Counted from the stretch's first letter, positions 9,333 through 19,217 are shown. The stretch is DNA of 64,000 nucleotides from Kalymmatonema hyalinum WJT4-NPBG1 (GCA_019359075.1 JAHHIB010000036.1:1-64000); one strand, 5' to 3'. Program-made: numbers and translations. Notes: a model not told the origin generated them from the sequence alone.

Positions 9333-9425
9333 TTATGGAACGATCTGTTTGAGCAGGCTTTTGAGGTCATAGGGAACAGCGTTTTGCGATTCCCACCGAT
9401 AAGCAGCTTCCAGATTTTCAGTCAT
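9333..9425 (-). CDS. Possible 30-residue ORF, unassigned
   Basis: An ATG at 9425 opens a 30-codon frame ending TAA at 9333. The predicted peptide begins MTENLEAAYRWESQNAVPYD and has a coding-like composition. I recognise no family. It could be a small protein or the remnant of a longer gene. The GGGGTTAAACCCC palindrome at 9314-9326 lies just after its stop. Confidence 0.25.
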   Translation of the reverse strand: MTENLEAAYRWESQNAVPYDLKSLLKQIVP

Positions 9426-9440
9426 TAGGTGAATAAAAGC

Positions 9441-10004
9441 ATGCAACCTGTGGTAACGAGACGGTTAATTATACGCCGTATGACAGAGACAGATTTGCTT
9501 GATTTTCTGACATATCAAACTCACCCTAAGGTTTTGCGGTATATGCCTGTAGAGCCACTTACCGAGGAGCGAGCAATGCGCTTTCTCGCCCGACAAGCAG
9601 TAGTGGAAATTGGCGATGAAGGCGGTTATATCGTGTTTGCCATTCACCATATAGGCGATGCCAAAATGATTGGCGAGGTTGGCATTAACCTATTGCCTTG
9701 GGCGCAAAGTAAGGGCGAAATCGGGTGGTCACTTCACCCGATCTATCAGGGGCATGGTTACGCAACAGAGGCGGCACAAGTATTACTCACCTATGGCTTT
9801 GCACACCGCAAGTTGCACCGAATCACCTCGATCTGCGACACACGTAATACAGCATCGTTTCGGCTAATGGAGCGTCTTGGCATGAGGCGTGAGGGGCATT
9901 TACGGCAAAGCCAATTCATAAAAGGCTCATGGCAGGACGAGTATATATACGCCTTATTGGATGACGAGTGGCTTGCCCAACAGAGTGTCACCGTTGACGG
10001 GTAG
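9441..10004 (+). CDS. GNAT N-acetyltransferase, RimJ/RimL-like
   Basis: 187 residues from the ATG at 9441, which has an AGGTG motif 9 bases upstream; a GTG at 9429 is the alternative. Conserved features are the opening TRRLIIRRMTETDLLDF, GWSLHPIYQGHGYATEAAQVLL (acetyl-CoA binding, with the Q/R-x-x-G-x-G/A motif as QGHGYA) and NTASFRLMERLGMRREG. The family acetylates ribosomal proteins, antibiotics or small amines; the substrate is not predictable here. Confidence 0.85.
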   Translation: MQPVVTRRLIIRRMTETDLLDFLTYQTHPKVLRYMPVEPLTEERAMRFLARQAVVEIGDEGGYIVFAIHHIGDAKMIGEVGINLLPWAQSKGEIGWSLHPIYQGHGYATEAAQVLLTYGFAHRKLHRITSICDTRNTASFRLMERLGMRREGHLRQSQFIKGSWQDEYIYALLDDEWLAQQSVTVDG

Positions 10005-10214
10005 AATTTGCGTCATCTTTATTAATTCTGTTGACTCATATTTTGGCATTTTAGATACTGAAAAATCACAAAAATTACGTTTTTTGCTACTACATAATAA
10101 TTCCTGACAGGTTAAACAAATTGCACTTTTTTCAAACATAGATTGCTACTATATGAGTTGCCTATACACAGTAAGCAGACTTAGCAATTTTAGTTTTGGA
10201 TTACGGATACTCAT

Positions 10215-11354
10215 TTGGATATTTATAAACACACACTTCGTCCCCTCTTGTTCACTCTGCTGAAAGCAGATCCAGAGTGGTTGCACTCTTCAACGATGCG
10301 TAGTTTAAGCTGGTTGGGAAAAACTGACCACCAAGCACCTGCAAGCTGGATCAACCAACGTTTGGTGCAGTCATTTTGCCTGTCTGATCCACGTCTAGAA
10401 CAAAATCTATTCGGGCTACACTTCCCCAACCCCTTAGGTTTGGCAGCTGGGTTTGATAAGGATGGCGTTGCAGTCCCAATTTGGTCAAAACTTGGTTTTG
10501 GTTTTGCAGAAGTGGGAACTGTCACTTTTCACGCACAACCAGGAAATCCCCGTCCTCGCTTGTTTCGCTTGCCCTTGGACAATGCTGCTCTCAACCGTAT
10601 GGGTTTTAACAATCAAGGTGCAGCAGCAATGGCAGCGCGGTTGGCGGAAGTTAGGGAATTAAACTTGTCTATACCTATAGGTGTCAACCTGGGAAAATCT
10701 AAGATAACTCCTCTAGAAGAAGCCGCAAAGGATTATCTCAATAGTTTTCGCTTAGTTAAGGATTACGGAGATTATTTTGTCGTCAATGTCTCTTCACCTA
10801 ATACGCCAGGATTGCGATCGCTCCAAGATGCCGCCATGCTCAGTTCTATCTTGGAAGTTTTGCAACAGGAAAATAATACACAAAAACCTATTTTTGTCAA
10901 GATAGCTCCAGACTTAGAATGGGAGGCGATCGCCGATATTATTTCCTTGGCAAAAACCTATCAATTAGCCGGGATTATTGCTACCAACACTACTATTCGT
11001 AGGGATGCACTAAAAACACAGGTGATTGCCCAAACTGGCAAATCACCTCAACAAGAAGCTGGTGGTATCAGCGGTGCCCCAGTCAGGGAACGTTCCACCG
11101 AAGTCATTCGTTTTATTTGGCAGCAAACAGCAGGTGAATTACCGATTATCGGCGTTGGCGGCATTTTTACTCCTGAAGATGCCTGGGACAAAATTACTGC
11201 TGGTGCTTGCCTCATTCAAGTATATACAGGCTGGATTTACGAAGGTCCAGCCATGAGCCGCCACATTCTTAAAGGTTTGTTATCTAAGTTAGAACAAAGG
11301 GGATTAAATTCCATCTCCGAAGCTGTGGGTTTACAGGGAAAAACGGAAAAGTAA
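10215..11354 (+). CDS. pyrD: Quinone-dependent dihydroorotate dehydrogenase
   Basis: 379 residues from a TTG start, which gives the usual class 2 N-terminus ([19 protein letters not shown]). Motifs are [13 protein letters not shown] (FMN binding), [11 protein letters not shown] with the catalytic Ser of class 2 enzymes, and [15 protein letters not shown] with the phosphate loop. The N-terminal helix pair would dock on the membrane to reduce quinone. This is the fourth step of UMP synthesis. An ATG start is absent near the conserved N-terminus, so the TTG start is preferred. Confidence 0.95.
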   Translation: MDIYKHTLRPLLFTLLKADPEWLHSSTMRSLSWLGKTDHQAPASWINQRLVQSFCLSDPRLEQNLFGLHFPNPLGLAAGFDKDGVAVPIWSKLGFGFAEVGTVTFHAQPGNPRPRLFRLPLDNAALNRMGFNNQGAAAMAARLAEVRELNLSIPIGVNLGKSKITPLEEAAKDYLNSFRLVKDYGDYFVVNVSSPNTPGLRSLQDAAMLSSILEVLQQENNTQKPIFVKIAPDLEWEAIADIISLAKTYQLAGIIATNTTIRRDALKTQVIAQTGKSPQQEAGGISGAPVRERSTEVIRFIWQQTAGELPIIGVGGIFTPEDAWDKITAGACLIQVYTGWIYEGPAMSRHILKGLLSKLEQRGLNSISEAVGLQGKTEK

Positions 11355-11392
11355 AAAGAAATTTCTTTCTTTAAACTTTTGCCTTTTTCCTT

Positions 11393-12124
11393 TTAACTTT
11401 TACTTTCTTCAACCGGGAAAAACTCTTTAGTTTTCCTTGAGTATTTCCAAGCAACGCCATCCGGATCCTTACCGCGACTCCATTCTGGAAAATCTGGATC
11501 ATCTCGCCGCTTATAAACAGTGCTGGAATAAACATTGAGGCGCTTGGCAAGTTCTGATTGAATCAGAGAGCCAAAAACCAATTGTTTTTCCAGCGGTTTT
11601 TTTGCTTCCTCAGGGGTAAGCTGCGGTGGTAATTCAGGTTCTGGTTCTTCCAGGTGTGCCTGGGGTGGCGGTGGTGCTAGAAATGGTAGGGCGTGCTGGG
11701 CAACTGGTTGAGGAGCAAGTTCTTTCGGTGGTTCGCTACTGTCAAGTATGCTGCCTAAAGTACTCGCTGTGATAAAGTAATAGACTTTGCTTCCGTCTTC
11801 CGAGTTACTGGTGCTAGCACCAAATTCTGCTGCTTTCGTATCTAGATAGCGTTTTGCTGCTTCGCCAGGAAAATTTCCCTTGATTGCCAAGTCCATTGGC
11901 GTAATCCTGCCTTGGTTTTCCCGAATCAGTTGATGGAAAGTCGGGTTCACTTTTTGGCACCACTGTTGCCACCTGTAAAGTTGCCAGACATTGAAAGTCA
12001 GGACGAGCAGGATGGTACCCAACCAAATTCGCCAGGTAGCAACAAGGAAAATAATCAAGAACGAAATAGGCAAAAGTAGAACTAGAAAACCCTTGCCGTA
12101 GGTTTCTATTGTTTTTTCACTCAT
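11393..12124 (-). CDS. Membrane protein with C-terminal DNA-binding-like segment, unassigned
   Basis: 243 residues from the ATG at 12124. A GTG at 12439 or ATG at 12433 would extend it by about 100 residues and overlap the stop of the upstream GNAT gene, but that extension looks non-coding in composition. Residues about 12-50 contain two adjacent hydrophobic segments. A Pro/Glu-rich linker follows (about 145-185). The last 50 residues (SELAKRLNVYSSTVYKRRDD) resemble a helix-turn-helix segment. I do not recognise the family. It is convergent with pyrD. Confidence 0.6.
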   Translation of the reverse strand: MSEKTIETYGKGFLVLLLPISFLIIFLVATWRIWLGTILLVLTFNVWQLYRWQQWCQKVNPTFHQLIRENQGRITPMDLAIKGNFPGEAAKRYLDTKAAEFGASTSNSEDGSKVYYFITASTLGSILDSSEPPKELAPQPVAQHALPFLAPPPPQAHLEEPEPELPPQLTPEEAKKPLEKQLVFGSLIQSELAKRLNVYSSTVYKRRDDPDFPEWSRGKDPDGVAWKYSRKTKEFFPVEESKS

Positions 12125-12435
12125 GCCGATGACTGCCAAGTGATTGTGTTTGGAAATAATAATATATCTTGGCAAAAATTGGGGACATTGTTTGTAGTAT
12201 TTGTTTATTTGCCAGAAATTTTCTCGGCAAAATGCAACCAAAGGTGTAAGCTCCTCTTGGCAAAGCAGTTTATGTGGAGCCTGGAAGGTAGATTGCACTG
12301 GATGTTCGATGCTGGTTTTTGGAACTTGCTGCGGCGTTGTTTGCTGATTGGTAGGGCAAAAAGTACTTACCATGCTGGCAAACATGAATTGACAGAGGAT
12401 TTTTTTGCCGTCATGAGACAGGCGAGCAAACATAC

Positions 12436-13035
12436 TCACTCTGTGAGTGTATGATTCTCAATTTCACAAACAGGTAGGGCATCATTTCCTTGAGTGGCTG
12501 TTGCTGTATTCGCCTGTGCGTATGTTGTTGTCACGACATAAGTTTCCTGCTGAAATGGTTTAAATCCCCGTTTCAGATAGTTTGTGAGTGCTGCTGGATG
12601 GTCTAAGGTGCAGGTATGTACCCAAACGCGATCAGTCGCCTTTTTCCAAGCCTGCTCAATTGCTATTGTCAGTAGATACTTACCCAGCCCGCGTCCTGTA
12701 TATTCCTTAAGTAGCCCAAAGTAGGCAATTTCAACTGAGCCATCTTCGTATTGGTGTAACTCAAAGAAACCACTTGGTGCTCCTGTGTAGTAAAGCACCC
12801 ACAATGAAATGCTTGGTTGACTCAGGTGGGCTTGAATCTGCTGATCACACCAGTTGCGACGGTCTACCCAATGATAATCACGTCCAACTTCACAATACAG
12901 ATAACGGTAGAACGATGCAGGACAATCAAAAATTTGGGTGATATGTAGGCGATCGCCTACAAGATTCACCACTGGCTTATGCTCATCGGGTGATAGCATT
13001 TGCAGGTAAGTTCTTGTAGCTTCGATGCTTTTCAT
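12436..13035 (-). CDS. GNAT family N-acetyltransferase
   Basis: 199 residues. The acetyl-CoA binding stretch EYTGRGLGKYLLTIAIEQAW holds the R-G-x-G-K/L motif, and VWVHTCTLDHPAALTNYLKRGFKPF is the typical C-terminal part of this subgroup. The substrate is unknown. A possible GTG start for the next gene overlaps this stop codon, but I favour a start 300 bp further on for that gene. Confidence 0.85.
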   Translation of the reverse strand: MKSIEATRTYLQMLSPDEHKPVVNLVGDRLHITQIFDCPASFYRYLYCEVGRDYHWVDRRNWCDQQIQAHLSQPSISLWVLYYTGAPSGFFELHQYEDGSVEIAYFGLLKEYTGRGLGKYLLTIAIEQAWKKATDRVWVHTCTLDHPAALTNYLKRGFKPFQQETYVVTTTYAQANTATATQGNDALPVCEIENHTLTE

Positions 13036-13376
13036 ACTAAAAATTTTGCACCAAACCAGGCTGGCTAAGTTGAACTCGATTGCTTTTCGGACTTCATACC
13101 CTATAATAATTTACCGACCTGTTTGAGTATTAAACCTGTAATCTTAACGACTTAATCAAGAAATTGTCTATAAAAATACAGTTTTGTATGATGCGTGTCG
13201 CTTCATAATTGAGAAATTTATTTACATAGCTTTGCACTATATCTCCTAACCTAAAGACTGGATATCTACACTTGTAATCTCAATACAATCCCAAGACAGA
13301 AGATAAATTTTTGTGGCTTTGATATTAATAAGTACTTAACCAAGCAATCAGCCGCAGCTTATGTTAGGAGTTATCA
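13036..13376. other. Intergenic region upstream of the antiporter gene
   Basis: 341 bp, AT-rich, between a minus-strand GNAT gene and the plus-strand antiporter, so it holds both promoters. AGGAG lies 8 bases before the ATG at 13377. I see no gene or named operator. Confidence 0.5.
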
Positions 13377-15476
13377 ATGCATCTAGAACCTATTGTTTCT
13401 TTTGCCATACTGTTAACTGTCATCTTAATTGTCCCTCTCGTTTTTGAGCGACTGAAGTTGCCTGGATTGCTGGGGTTACTGGTAGCAGGCGTCGTCCTAG
13501 GACCGCATGGATTTCATCTTCTCAACAATGAGTCGGAAACCCTCAAACTACTCTCTGGCATTGGGCTGATTTACCTGATGTTTGTGGCGGGGCTGGAAAT
13601 TGACATGGAGCAGTTTGAGCGAACCAAGCATCGTTCCATCGGCTTTGGTACGTTTACCTTCCTTGTGCCTTTGATTGTCGGAACAATAGTAGGGCGAATA
13701 TTTGGCTTTGGTTGGAATGCCTCTGTTTTGATAGGTTCTTTGTTTGCCTCCCACACCCTGCTGGCATACCCAATCATCAGTCGCCTGGGAGTGATTAACA
13801 ATGAAGCTGTGACTGTCACCATCGGTGCAACCATCTTTACAGACATCGGCTCACTGCTGGTACTCGCGGTATGTATCGGTATCCATCAAGGAGAATTCTC
13901 CACGTTTAGCTTAGTCAAGCTGCTGTTAGGGCTAATCATCTACTCTGCTGTCATCCTGTTCGGCTTTAAGTGGTTGGGGCATGAATTTTTTCGGCGAACC
14001 GGAGACGAACAAGGAAACCAATTTTTGTTTATCTTGCTGGTGGTCTTTATATCCGCACTGGGAGCAGAAGTTATTGGGGTAGAAAAGATTGTCGGGGCAT
14101 TCCTAGCAGGATTAGCGGTAAATGAGGTTATCGGTTCTGGACCAGTGAAAGAAAAGGTGGTGTTTGTCGGTAATGTCCTGTTCATCCCAATTTTCTTCAT
14201 TAGCTTGGGCTTGTTGATTGATATTCCGGCATTTATCAGCAGCATTAGTTCTATCTGGTTAACCCTGGCTATCTTAGTAGGTTTAATTGGCAGTAAGTTT
14301 GGAGCAGCACTCCTGGCAAAGTTGGTTTACCGCTACAACTGGCGTGAGATGATTACGATGTGGTCGCTATCTCTGCCACAAGTGGCGGCTACGCTGGCGG
14401 CGACTTTGGTAGGCTATCGCGCAGGGTTGTTAACTGAAAATGTGCTGAATGCCGTGATTGTTCTGATGATAGTGACAGCGACATTAGGACCTTTAATCAC
14501 TGCCCGAAGTGCGGCTGGGTTGACCGTAACGGACACGACTCCTGAAACTGAAACAACTGGGTCAATGCTTGGCTGGAAGGATGACCCAACCGACGCGTTG
14601 ACAGTGGTTGTACCTGTTCGGAACCCGGAAACGGAGAGGAATTTGATTGAAATGGCGGCACTGTTTGTACGCCGCGAATCAGGTAAGGTAGTCGCCCTAG
14701 CGGTGACGCCTGCTCATTTACACATGGACGCACCAGAGTTGGAGAATGACATCCAGCGAAGCAAAAACCTTCTATCTAATGCTGTAGACCTCGGTCGGGA
14801 ATTTGGGGTAGAAGTGGAACCTGTGGCACGCATCGAACACGGTATTGCTCAGGGTATTAGTCACGCGAGCCGAGAGCAAAACTCTAGCTTGATTGTCATG
14901 GGCTGGGGCAGAACTACAGGATTGCGTGCCCGGGTGTTTGGTGGTGTCATTGATAGGGTTCTTTGGGCATCTCACTGCCCTGTGGCTGTTACCCGCCTGT
15001 TAGATTCGCCTAGCAATATCCGCCGAATTTTGGTACCGATTGAAAATTTCAGCCAAGAGGCAGTACAGATTGTGCGATTTGCAGAGATTCTAGCAAATGC
15101 CAATCAAGCAGAGGTGACGCTGCTGCACGTGTGCGATCGCCGTACCTCAAGGGCCCGCATTGCCTGGATCGAGTCGCAATTGAATCTACTGATTGAGCGA
15201 TACTTCACTCAAAGCCCTACCAGCATTAAAGTTATGCCAGCGGATAATGTGGTGAGTGCCATCCTCAACGCAGCAAAATCCTGTGACCTTGTCGTGCTGC
15301 GATCGCGTCGTCGTCGCTTAAGTATAGGTCAAGTTGCCGTCAGCGATGTTACGACTGACGTGGTACGGCAACTCCAGTGTTCCATAGTGCTGCTAGGAGA
15401 GCCACAAGGCTACCAAGGGAGTATACGTAAAGCCAGGGTGACTGTCAAAAAGGTATCGTCTGCAACAGTTTCATAA
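13377..15476 (+). CDS. CPA2-type cation:proton antiporter fused to two universal-stress domains
   Basis: 699 residues. Residues 1-385 hold about 12 hydrophobic segments of the Na+/H+ exchanger (KefB/NapA) superfamily, including GLLGLLVAGVVLGPHG, the pore segment GEEGNQFLF-like region and EKIVGAFLAGLAVNE. Residues about 415-550 and 555-690 are two UspA-like domains; VMGWGRTTGLRARVFGGVIDRVLW is a typical USP nucleotide loop. The soluble domains probably gate the inner-membrane transporter (inference from family). Strong AGGAG before the start. Confidence 0.9.
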   Translation: MHLEPIVSFAILLTVILIVPLVFERLKLPGLLGLLVAGVVLGPHGFHLLNNESETLKLLSGIGLIYLMFVAGLEIDMEQFERTKHRSIGFGTFTFLVPLIVGTIVGRIFGFGWNASVLIGSLFASHTLLAYPIISRLGVINNEAVTVTIGATIFTDIGSLLVLAVCIGIHQGEFSTFSLVKLLLGLIIYSAVILFGFKWLGHEFFRRTGDEQGNQFLFILLVVFISALGAEVIGVEKIVGAFLAGLAVNEVIGSGPVKEKVVFVGNVLFIPIFFISLGLLIDIPAFISSISSIWLTLAILVGLIGSKFGAALLAKLVYRYNWREMITMWSLSLPQVAATLAATLVGYRAGLLTENVLNAVIVLMIVTATLGPLITARSAAGLTVTDTTPETETTGSMLGWKDDPTDALTVVVPVRNPETERNLIEMAALFVRRESGKVVALAVTPAHLHMDAPELENDIQRSKNLLSNAVDLGREFGVEVEPVARIEHGIAQGISHASREQNSSLIVMGWGRTTGLRARVFGGVIDRVLWASHCPVAVTRLLDSPSNIRRILVPIENFSQEAVQIVRFAEILANANQAEVTLLHVCDRRTSRARIAWIESQLNLLIERYFTQSPTSIKVMPADNVVSAILNAAKSCDLVVLRSRRRRLSIGQVAVSDVTTDVVRQLQCSIVLLGEPQGYQGSIRKARVTVKKVSSATVS

Positions 15477-15486
15477 GTGTGTCGTT

Positions 15487-15530
15487 TGCCTCTTCCCATA
15501 GGGGGATGTGTAATTTCATAGGAAGAGGCA
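15487..15530 (+). terminator. Hairpin after the antiporter gene
   Basis: A perfect 10-bp stem TGCCTCTTCC / GGAAGAGGCA with a 24-base loop starts 11 bases after the stop codon. There is no long T-run, so it may be a terminator of the weaker kind or a transcript-stabilising hairpin. Confidence 0.45.
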
Positions 15531-15678
15531 TACACGAGAAACCTGTAGGCTATGTCCTAAGTATGAATTGCTCCCAGTAGCAATGGAAATCAAAATCAAG
15601 ATAGATGCTGTTGTGATTGGGATAAGTTGAAGATAGAAGCAAAAACCCGTTCTTCGCTCTTCATTCTTCCCGAAAGTC

Positions 15679-17028
15679 ATGACATTCAATTACGATCTGT
15701 TTGTAATTGGTGCTGGTCCTGGAGGACTAGCAGCAGCTAAAAAAGCAGCAAGTTACGGTGCGCGTGTCGCTATTGCTGAAAAAGAAGCCATTGGTGGCAC
15801 TTGTGTAAATCGCGGTTGCGTTCCTAAAAAACTGATTGTCCAAGCTGCTGACTTGGCGCTGCAAAATCAAATGGCGCTTAGCTACGGTTGGAGTGACTGC
15901 GAAACGTACTTTGACTGGACAAAATTTCTCAACTCCGTACACCAGCACATCGAAAGCATTCATCACTCCTATTTTGAACAGTTGCAAAAAGCAGGAGTTG
16001 AACTCATTCGGGGTGATGCCACCTTCCGAGATGCTCACACTGTAAAAATTAATGAATCCGAATATACAGCTGACAAGATTTTAATTGCTGTAGGTGGGTA
16101 TCCCATCAAACCAAACATCCCAGGCATTGAATACGCCATCACCTCGCGTGAAATGTTTCACTTACCCTACTTACCTCAACGGTTAGCAATTATTGGCGGT
16201 GGCTACATTGGTGTGGAATTTGCCAGCATGATGAATGCTTTTGGGTGTGAAGTCACAATCATCGAGCAAGATGAAATAATTTTATCAGGGTTTGATCATG
16301 ACATCCGCATTGGCGTTCAAGAAGGTTTGAGCAAACGGCAAATTCGCTTTATCGGCAACAGCACCGCAAAACAAATCAAATACTCACAAGAGACATTGGT
16401 GTTAACCATTACTGGCAACTCTCGAAAAACAATTGCAGCAGACACTATACTAGTTGCCACAGGTCGCGCCCCAAATACCAAAAACCTTGGTTTAGAAAAT
16501 GCTGGAGTAGAACTTGGGGAAAAAGGCGCAATCCAAGTCGATGAATACAGCCGCACAACTGCGGAAAATATTTTTGCCGTGGGCGATTGCACAAATCGCC
16601 TGCAATTAACCTCAGTTGCCAGAGTAGAAGGTGTTGCTTTTGCCAACACAGTTTTTGGCAAAAAACCACAAAAAGTCGATTATGAGCAAGTGCCTTCTGC
16701 CGTTTTTGCTCGCCCAGAAGCAGCAAGTGTAGGTATGACCGAGGCAAAAGCACGGGAAAAATTTGGTGAATCTGTCAAATGCTACTGCGATCGCTTTCAA
16801 CCTTTACTGTCTCAACTGACTGATAAGGAGGAACAAGCTACCATTAAGATAGTTGTTGAAGGTGAATCCGAGCGTGTTTTAGGCGCTCACATGGTTGGTG
16901 AACACGCAGCAGATATTATTCAAAGTCTCGCTGTTGCCATTCGTAAGGGTATTACCAAGCAAGACCTAGATGAGACAATCGGCATTCATCCAACAACGGC
17001 TGAGGAGTTTCTTCTTATGTCCCTTTAA
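15679..17028 (+). CDS. Glutathione-reductase-like flavoprotein, first of a tandem pair
   Basis: 449 residues. FAD motif VIGAGPGGLAAA (9-20); redox loop GGTCVNRGCVPKK with C42 and C47, the form typical of glutathione reductases; second Rossmann motif IIGGGYIGVEF; C-terminal HPTTAEEF with the catalytic His-Glu pair. At the end of the second Rossmann beta-strand the residue is E196 (IIEQDE), where NADPH-dependent enzymes carry Arg or Lys; acidic residues there usually mean NADH (family knowledge). The neighbour at 17152 has R197/K198. It may thus reduce glutathione or another disulfide with a different cofactor (inference). Confidence 0.88.
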   Translation: MTFNYDLFVIGAGPGGLAAAKKAASYGARVAIAEKEAIGGTCVNRGCVPKKLIVQAADLALQNQMALSYGWSDCETYFDWTKFLNSVHQHIESIHHSYFEQLQKAGVELIRGDATFRDAHTVKINESEYTADKILIAVGGYPIKPNIPGIEYAITSREMFHLPYLPQRLAIIGGGYIGVEFASMMNAFGCEVTIIEQDEIILSGFDHDIRIGVQEGLSKRQIRFIGNSTAKQIKYSQETLVLTITGNSRKTIAADTILVATGRAPNTKNLGLENAGVELGEKGAIQVDEYSRTTAENIFAVGDCTNRLQLTSVARVEGVAFANTVFGKKPQKVDYEQVPSAVFARPEAASVGMTEAKAREKFGESVKCYCDRFQPLLSQLTDKEEQATIKIVVEGESERVLGAHMVGEHAADIIQSLAVAIRKGITKQDLDETIGIHPTTAEEFLLMSL

Positions 17029-17066
17029 GGGAATAACTTAGTCCTGCCTCAAGACCTTTTTCAAAG

Positions 17067-17127
17067 GATACCATCTTACCCTACGAGATGTTAGTTTCGT
17101 TGGTAAAGTGGTATCAAATTTTTTTTG
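17067..17127 (+). terminator. Intrinsic terminator between the two reductase genes
   Basis: Stem 17067-17080 pairs with 17102-17115 (GATACCA and TGGTATC ends, two internal mismatches) and is followed by AAATTTTTTTTG. The T-run ends 25 bases before the downstream ATG at 17152, so it could also act as an attenuator of that gene. Confidence 0.65.
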
Positions 17128-17151
17128 ATGACTCTCAAAGGGAAGCTTGAT

Positions 17152-18531
17152 ATGACATATGATTACGACCTATTTGTCATTGGTGCCGGTTCTGGGGGTT
17201 TGGCTGCTTCCAAACGCGCTGCAAGCTATGGGGCAAAAGTAGCGATCGCCGAAAATGATTTGGTGGGCGGAACCTGTGTGATTCGTGGCTGCGTTCCCAA
17301 AAAACTCATGGTTTATGGCTCCCACTTTCCCGCATTGTTTCATAATGCAGCTGGCTATGGGTGGAAGGTTGGTGAAGCACAACTGGATTGGCAACATTTC
17401 ATCACAACAATAGATAAGGAAGTTCGGCGGCTGTCACAACTGCACATCAACTTCCTAGAAAAAGCAGGAGTCGAACTGATTCCAGGTCGCGCTACGCTGA
17501 TAGATCCGCACACTGTAGAAGTGGACGGACGTAAAGTCACAGCAGACAAAATTTTGATTGCTGTGGGAGGACGTCCGATCAAACCAGATTTACCAGGGAT
17601 GGAATATGCCATCACCTCGAACGAAATCTTTCACCTCAAAGAACAACCAAAACATATCGCCATCATTGGTTCTGGTTATATTGGCACAGAATTTGCCTCT
17701 ATTATGCGCGGATTGGGCAGTGAAGTGACGCAAATCATCCGCAAAGACTCGATTTTGAAAGGTTTTGATGAAGACATCCGGATCGAAATTCAGGAAGGGA
17801 TGGCTAACCACGGAGTGCGATTTATCAAGAATAGTGTCGTAGAAGCCGTGGAACGCGTCCCAGAAGGCTTGAAGCTGACGTTATCTGGAGAACATACTGA
17901 ACCAATCATTGCCGATGTGTTTTTAGTCGCAACAGGTCGCTCACCCAATATAGAAGAACTAAATTTAGAAAACGCTGGGGTTGAAATCGTTCCCAGTTCC
18001 ATCGAAGGACCTGGATACAGCACCATGAATGCTATAGCTGTTAACGAATACAGTCAAACTTCTCAACCGAATATTTTTGCCGTAGGTGATGTCACTGACA
18101 GAATCAATCTCACTCCTGTAGCCATAGGCGAAGGTCGTGCTTTTGCAGATAGTGAATTCGGCAATCAGCGCCGTGTCTTTAATCACGAAAATGTCCCCAC
18201 AGCCGTATTTTCTACACCCGAAGCTGCTACAGTCGGTTTGACCGAAGCACAAGCACGTTCTCAACTGGGAGACGACGCAGTCAAAACCTATCGCGCTCGT
18301 TTCCGCCCGTTATTCCACAGTTTGACAGGTGCATCAGAAAAGACAATGATGAAGTTGGTGGTGGATGGCAACACCGACAAAGTGCTAGGCGCTCATATGG
18401 TGGGTGAAAGCGCAGCTGAGATTATTCAAGGCGTGGCGATCGCCGTCAAAATGGGCGCAACCAAAAAAGACTTTGACGCCACAGTCGGTGTCCATCCGAC
18501 AGCCGCAGAAGAATTCGTCACCATGCGGTAA
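17152..18531 (+). CDS. gor: Glutathione-disulfide reductase, second of a tandem pair
   Basis: 459 residues from the ATG at 17152, which has GGAAG 6 bases upstream; a TTG at 17125 lies inside the terminator T-run and is unlikely. FAD motif VIGAGSGGLAAS (9-20), redox loop GGTCVIRGCVPKK with C42/C47, second Rossmann motif IIGSGYIGTEF, and the basic pair R197/K198 in IIRKDS suited to NADPH. HPTAAEEF near the end holds the catalytic His-Glu. It keeps glutathione reduced in the cytosol. The downstream esterase gene starts 6 bases after its stop. Confidence 0.93.
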   Translation: MTYDYDLFVIGAGSGGLAASKRAASYGAKVAIAENDLVGGTCVIRGCVPKKLMVYGSHFPALFHNAAGYGWKVGEAQLDWQHFITTIDKEVRRLSQLHINFLEKAGVELIPGRATLIDPHTVEVDGRKVTADKILIAVGGRPIKPDLPGMEYAITSNEIFHLKEQPKHIAIIGSGYIGTEFASIMRGLGSEVTQIIRKDSILKGFDEDIRIEIQEGMANHGVRFIKNSVVEAVERVPEGLKLTLSGEHTEPIIADVFLVATGRSPNIEELNLENAGVEIVPSSIEGPGYSTMNAIAVNEYSQTSQPNIFAVGDVTDRINLTPVAIGEGRAFADSEFGNQRRVFNHENVPTAVFSTPEAATVGLTEAQARSQLGDDAVKTYRARFRPLFHSLTGASEKTMMKLVVDGNTDKVLGAHMVGESAAEIIQGVAIAVKMGATKKDFDATVGVHPTAAEEFVTMR

Positions 18532-18536
18532 TTGCC

Positions 18537-19172
18537 TTGCACTACATCTACCTTCACGGCTTTGCATCGAGTCCTCATTCTGCCAAAGCAGAATACATAC
18601 GTACTTGCTTTGCACAAGCAAATATCAAGCTGGAAATCCCCGATTTGAATGCTGGCGATTTTTCTCACTTAACAATCACTAGCCAGCTTACTCAAGTTGC
18701 GTCCCAATTGAGCCATAATTCTACGCCAGTCACGCTGATAGGTTCCAGTTTGGGCGGTTTGACATCCGCCCATCTGGGACAGCAGTATCCACAAGTGCAA
18801 CGCCTCGTCCTTTTGGCACCAGCTTTCGGGTTCTTATCCCATTGGTTAGTGAAGTTAGGAGATGAGACGCTACAGCGTTGGCAAAAAGAAAAATATCTCA
18901 TGGTTTATCACTATGGAGACGAGCAAAAACTTCCTCTGAATTACGATTTCGTAAAAGACGCTAGTCAATATAAAGAGGAAGCATTACAACGCCCCATCCC
19001 CACTCTTATCCTGCATGGACGACACGATGATGTGATTCCCATTCAAGCCAGTCGCGACTTTGCTCAAAAGCGTCCTTGGGTAGAGTTAATGGAACTCGAC
19101 AGCGACCACGGTTTAGGCAATATGATGGCACAAATTTGGCGGGCAATACAATTATTCTGCCAGTTACCTTAA
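18537..19172 (+). CDS. YqiA/YcfP-type alpha/beta-hydrolase (esterase)
   Basis: 211 residues from a TTG start just 6 bases after the gor stop, so translation is likely coupled. YIYLHGFASSPHSAKA is the typical opening of the UPF0227/YqiA family. The nucleophile elbow is LIGSSLGG, and LILHGRHDDVIP plus LDSDHGLG supply the acid and His of the triad. The natural ester substrate is unknown. No ATG lies near the conserved N-terminus. Confidence 0.85.
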   Translation: MHYIYLHGFASSPHSAKAEYIRTCFAQANIKLEIPDLNAGDFSHLTITSQLTQVASQLSHNSTPVTLIGSSLGGLTSAHLGQQYPQVQRLVLLAPAFGFLSHWLVKLGDETLQRWQKEKYLMVYHYGDEQKLPLNYDFVKDASQYKEEALQRPIPTLILHGRHDDVIPIQASRDFAQKRPWVELMELDSDHGLGNMMAQIWRAIQLFCQLP

Positions 19173-19178
19173 AGGTGT

Positions 19179-19216
19179 ATAATCAACAATTCTTAGTCAT
19201 TTGTTGATTATTTTTT
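19179..19216 (+). terminator. Intrinsic terminator after the esterase gene
   Basis: TAATCAACAA (19180-19189) pairs with TTGTTGATTA (19201-19210), a 10-bp stem with an 11-base loop, followed by TTTTTT. It starts 7 bases after the esterase stop codon. Confidence 0.8.
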
Positions 19217-19217
19217 A

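Noticed and set aside
12125-12439. N-terminal extension of the membrane-protein gene up to 12439
   Set aside because: Composition is unlike a gene, and the ATG at 12124 directly precedes the membrane segments.
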